Shown: positions 4,818 to 6,692 of the stretch, one piece after another
Position numbering within the stretch: position 1 is the stretch's first letter
Layout of the letters: every line of letters starts with the position of its first letter
NCBI GenBank assembly: GCA_022451445.1
Contig: JAKUSY010000174.1
Location: 1-6,692 of the forward strand
Reading direction: 5' to 3'
Source of the DNA: Planctomycetota bacterium
GTDB taxonomy: Bacteria; Planctomycetota; UBA8108
DNA length: 6,692 bases
Notes under the pieces: generated by a model
The model's input: only the letters and a program-made list of their open reading frames with translations
Told to the model about the DNA's origin: nothing
The model's database searches: none
Program-made: the position numbers and the translations under genes

Positions 4818-6416
4818 ATGACTGAGAAACAGACGGTAAACCTGAAGATCAACGGCGAAGAGGTCGAAGCCCCCGCCGGCGAGATGCTGATCAAGGTCTG
4901 TCACGACCGGGGGCTCGACGTACCCTTCTTCTGCTATCACCCCGGGCTGGTCCCCGAGGGCAACTGCAGGATGTGCCTGGTCGAGGTGGTCAAGGCGCCC
5001 AAGCCCATGCCCGCCTGCACGACCCCGGTGACCGACGGCATGGAGATCGAGACCCACTCCGAGGCGGCGAAGGATGCCCGGGCCGATGTGCTCGAGTTCA
5101 TGCTGTCCAACCACCCGCTCGACTGCCCGATCTGCGACAAGTCCGGCGAGTGCCTGCTGCAGGACAATTCCTACGACCACGGCAAGGACGGCTCCCGCAT
5201 GGTAGACGTCAAACAGCTCAAGCCGACCAAGGATCTCGGCAACGGCGTCAAGCTCTGGGGGAACCGCTGCATCTCCTGCACCCGCTGCGTGCGCTTCTGC
5301 AGCGACATCGCCGGCAGCGGGGAGCTGGCCATGGTGAACCGCGGCGACAGCTCGGTCGTCGACGTCTTCCCCGGCTATCCGCTGCAGAACCCGCTGAGCG
5401 GCAACGTGGTCGACATCTGCCCCGTTGGCGCGTTGCTCACCGAGGTCTTCCTCTACCAGGCGCGCGTGTGGTACGAGAAGAAGACCGCCAGCGTCTGCCA
5501 CGAGTGCGCGCGCGGCTGCAATATCGAGCTCCAGGCCCTCAACAACGAGGTCAAGAGGATCGTCGCGCGCCACAACGATGCCGTCAACGACTACTGGATC
5601 TGCGACCACGGCCGCTACACCTACGACTACATCCTCGGACCCGAGCGTTCGCTCGAATGCCGGCTGGGAGATTCCGCGAATCCCGCCGACGCTCCCGGGT
5701 TCCTGGCTCGAAGGCTCAAGAAATCCGCTGACGAGCACGGCGCCGACTCTCTCGGCGTGGTCGTCAGCGCCGTCATGAGCAATGAAGCACTCTACCTCCT
5801 GGGTTCGCTGCTGCAGGAGCTTGGAGTCCCGGCGGAAAATATCGCCGCCTGCGCCCGTGACGACGGTGATGAAGAGACCTTCAAGGGCGGCTTCAGGATC
5901 TCGTCCGACCGCAACCCGAACCGGCGCGGAGTCGAGGCGATCCTCGGCAAGGATGCGTTCTCCTCACACTCCGATGGCCTGCTTAAAAAAGCGAAAGCAT
6001 CCAAGCTGCGCGGCCTGGTGCTGGTGAGCGACCTGCCCGGGCAGCGGCTGCCGGATGGATGGATCGAGGCGCTCGAAACGGTAGACTTCGGCCTCGTCTT
6101 CCTGCTCGAGAACGACTCCCGCATTCCCGAAACAGCCCACCTGCTCCCCGCCACGGCGTTCTCCGAGCGTGACGGCTCCATCATCAACGAGGATGGACGG
6201 GTGCAGCTCGTACGGGCGGCCACGCAGCTGCCCAGAGGAGTCCTCTCGCTCGATGAGCTCCTCCAGGACACCCTCGTAGAGCTCGGCGCCAGGGAGAGCA
6301 GGATCTCGCCGCGCGGCCTCTTCGATGAAATGGCCGGAGTCATACCGGCACTTGCAGGAATGCGGCACGGTGACCTGGGAGAAGCGGGGCTCAGCGCCCA
6401 GGGAGGAGAAGAATGA
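4818..6416 (+). CDS. nuoG: NADH-quinone oxidoreductase subunit G (NuoG), compact form
   Basis: Iron-sulfur wire of the NADH-oxidising module. The 532 residues are short; family members are usually about 680-900. An N-terminal ferredoxin-like [2Fe-2S] domain carries N1b: Cys39, Cys50, Cys53 and Cys67. N5 follows with His99, Cys103, Cys106 and Cys112. N4 has Cys151, Cys154, Cys157 and Cys201 (ending in CPVGAL). A further C-x2-C-x3-C-x27-C set, Cys227, Cys230, Cys234 and Cys262, matches the N7 motif known from E. coli and Thermus and lost in mitochondria. The remaining 270 residues are a reduced molybdopterin-oxidoreductase-like domain. It keeps an RNPNRRG segment (365-371) and a terminal LLPATAFSERDGSIINEDGR region (443-462), but the middle of the usual domain is missing. 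No frameshift is visible: the frame is open and shows coding-like codon use throughout. The start is the only possible ATG, but it lacks a good ribosome binding site. The stop overlaps nuoH as ATGA. Confidence 0.95.
   Translation: MTEKQTVNLKINGEEVEAPAGEMLIKVCHDRGLDVPFFCYHPGLVPEGNCRMCLVEVVKAPKPMPACTTPVTDGMEIETHSEAAKDARADVLEFMLSNHPLDCPICDKSGECLLQDNSYDHGKDGSRMVDVKQLKPTKDLGNGVKLWGNRCISCTRCVRFCSDIAGSGELAMVNRGDSSVVDVFPGYPLQNPLSGNVVDICPVGALLTEVFLYQARVWYEKKTASVCHECARGCNIELQALNNEVKRIVARHNDAVNDYWICDHGRYTYDYILGPERSLECRLGDSANPADAPGFLARRLKKSADEHGADSLGVVVSAVMSNEALYLLGSLLQELGVPAENIAACARDDGDEETFKGGFRISSDRNPNRRGVEAILGKDAFSSHSDGLLKKAKASKLRGLVLVSDLPGQRLPDGWIEALETVDFGLVFLLENDSRIPETAHLLPATAFSERDGSIINEDGRVQLVRAATQLPRGVLSLDELLQDTLVELGARESRISPRGLFDEMAGVIPALAGMRHGDLGEAGLSAQGGEE
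6401..6408 (+). promoter_or_regulatory. Ribosome binding site of nuoH
   Basis: GGGAGGAG at the end of nuoG is the strongest Shine-Dalgarno sequence in the window. It ends four bases before the ATG at 6413 (six bases counting from GGGAGG) and supports initiation at the ATGA overlap. Confidence 0.8.
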
Positions 6417-6692
6417 ACGGCGCCTCCCAGACAATCCTGATGGATGCGTTGCGGGCTGTACTCATCTTCGGGGGCATCATGACCCTGGTGCCCATGCTCG
6501 TCCTGGCTGAGCGTAGAATCGCAGCCGTCATCCAGAACCGGATCGGACCCAACCGGGTCGGCCCCCTGGGTCTTCTCCAGCCACTGGCGGATGTCATCAA
6601 GCTTCTGTTCAAGGAGGACATCACTCCGAACCGCGCCGACAGGATTCTCTTTTCCCTGGCCCCTTTCCTGGCCTTCGCCCCCGCGGCGATCG
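6413..6692 (+). CDS. nuoH: NADH-quinone oxidoreductase subunit H (NuoH / ND1-like), 5' part
   Basis: Membrane subunit that closes the quinone chamber from the membrane side and links quinone reduction to proton pumping. Only the first 93 codons are present and the gene continues past the right edge; complete NuoH is usually about 330-400 residues. The first transmembrane helix spans about residues 12-32. It is followed by the highly conserved cytoplasmic segment ERRIAAVIQNRIGPNRVGP (33-51), with Glu33 and the arginine-rich GPNRVGP loop. Next comes GLLQPLADVIKLLFKED (53-69), the amphipathic helix that borders the quinone entry. A second hydrophobic helix begins at about residue 78 and is cut off. 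The start is the ATG in the ATGA overlap with nuoG, preceded by GGGAGGAG. No oddities in the visible part. Confidence 0.96.
   Translation, partial: MNGASQTILMDALRAVLIFGGIMTLVPMLVLAERRIAAVIQNRIGPNRVGPLGLLQPLADVIKLLFKEDITPNRADRILFSLAPFLAFAPAAI

Noticed and set aside
4973..5731. 252-codon + strand frame inside nuoG in another frame
   Set aside because: Arg/Pro/Ala-rich translation with no motifs, fully inside the cysteine-motif region of NuoG; an alternate-frame artefact of GC-rich codons.
4374..5738. 454-codon open frame on the minus strand across nuoF and nuoG
   Set aside because: This is an antisense shadow of nuoF and nuoG, with low-complexity Val/Ala/Gly/Asp-rich translation typical of such shadows. 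No ribosome binding site or family resemblance.
4818..6416. Reading the short NuoG as formate dehydrogenase or another molybdenum enzyme
   Set aside because: The N-terminal N1b, N5, N4 and N7 motifs do occur in related proteins, but the gene sits between nuoF and nuoH and its reduced C-terminal domain is too short to hold a molybdopterin cofactor.
1..6692. CRISPR array, tRNA, rRNA, insertion sequence or defence system
   Set aside because: Almost every base is accounted for by eight nuo genes; I saw no direct-repeat array, terminal inverted repeats, tRNA-like arms or foreign-looking gene.

Overview
The window is one strand-consistent stretch of a respiratory complex I operon (proton-translocating NADH:quinone oxidoreductase, type I NADH dehydrogenase). 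Eight genes lie on the + strand in the canonical order nuoA-B-C-D-E-F-G-H. The first seven are complete and nuoH runs off the right edge. The DNA is GC-rich and almost entirely coding. Every junction is an overlap or a very short gap: nuoA/B overlap by 10 bases, nuoC/D, nuoD/E and nuoG/H by 4 (ATGA), nuoE/F by 8. Only nuoB/C (at most 19 bases) and nuoF/G (30 bases) are separated. I see no promoter, terminator, RNA gene, repeat, mobile element or CRISPR array. The promoter presumably lies upstream, and the rest of the operon (nuoI to nuoN expected) downstream.

Layout: 19-414 nuoA (membrane, 3 TM); 405-968 nuoB (cluster N2); 988-1596 nuoC (30 kDa subunit); 1593-2930 nuoD (49 kDa subunit, quinone pocket); 2927-3421 nuoE (cluster N1a); 3414-4787 nuoF (NADH, FMN and cluster N3); 4818-6416 nuoG (clusters N1b, N5, N4 and N7, with a compact C-terminal domain); 6413-6692 nuoH (5' part). 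Together NuoE, F and G form the NADH-oxidising module. NuoB, C and D, with NuoI, carry electrons to the quinone site. NuoA and NuoH belong to the membrane arm next to that site. The ligand cysteines for N1a, N1b, N2, N3, N4, N5 and N7 are all present, so the enzyme looks functional.

Organism: a GC-rich bacterium with separate nuoC and nuoD, a full NuoEFG module, and a short NuoG. The general flavour of the proteins resembles complex I of Myxococcota/Bdellovibrionota, Acidobacteriota, Gemmatimonadota or related uncultured phyla. This is an impression from remembered sequences, and I cannot place it more precisely.

I do not see a new biological system here. This is conserved housekeeping sequence. 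The points worth a second look are modest: the shortened NuoG that keeps the N7 motif, substitutions at usually conserved positions near the quinone site of NuoD and near N2 in NuoB, a long charged N-terminus on NuoD, and start sites (TTG, GTG, possibly CTG) that automatic gene calling would easily misplace.
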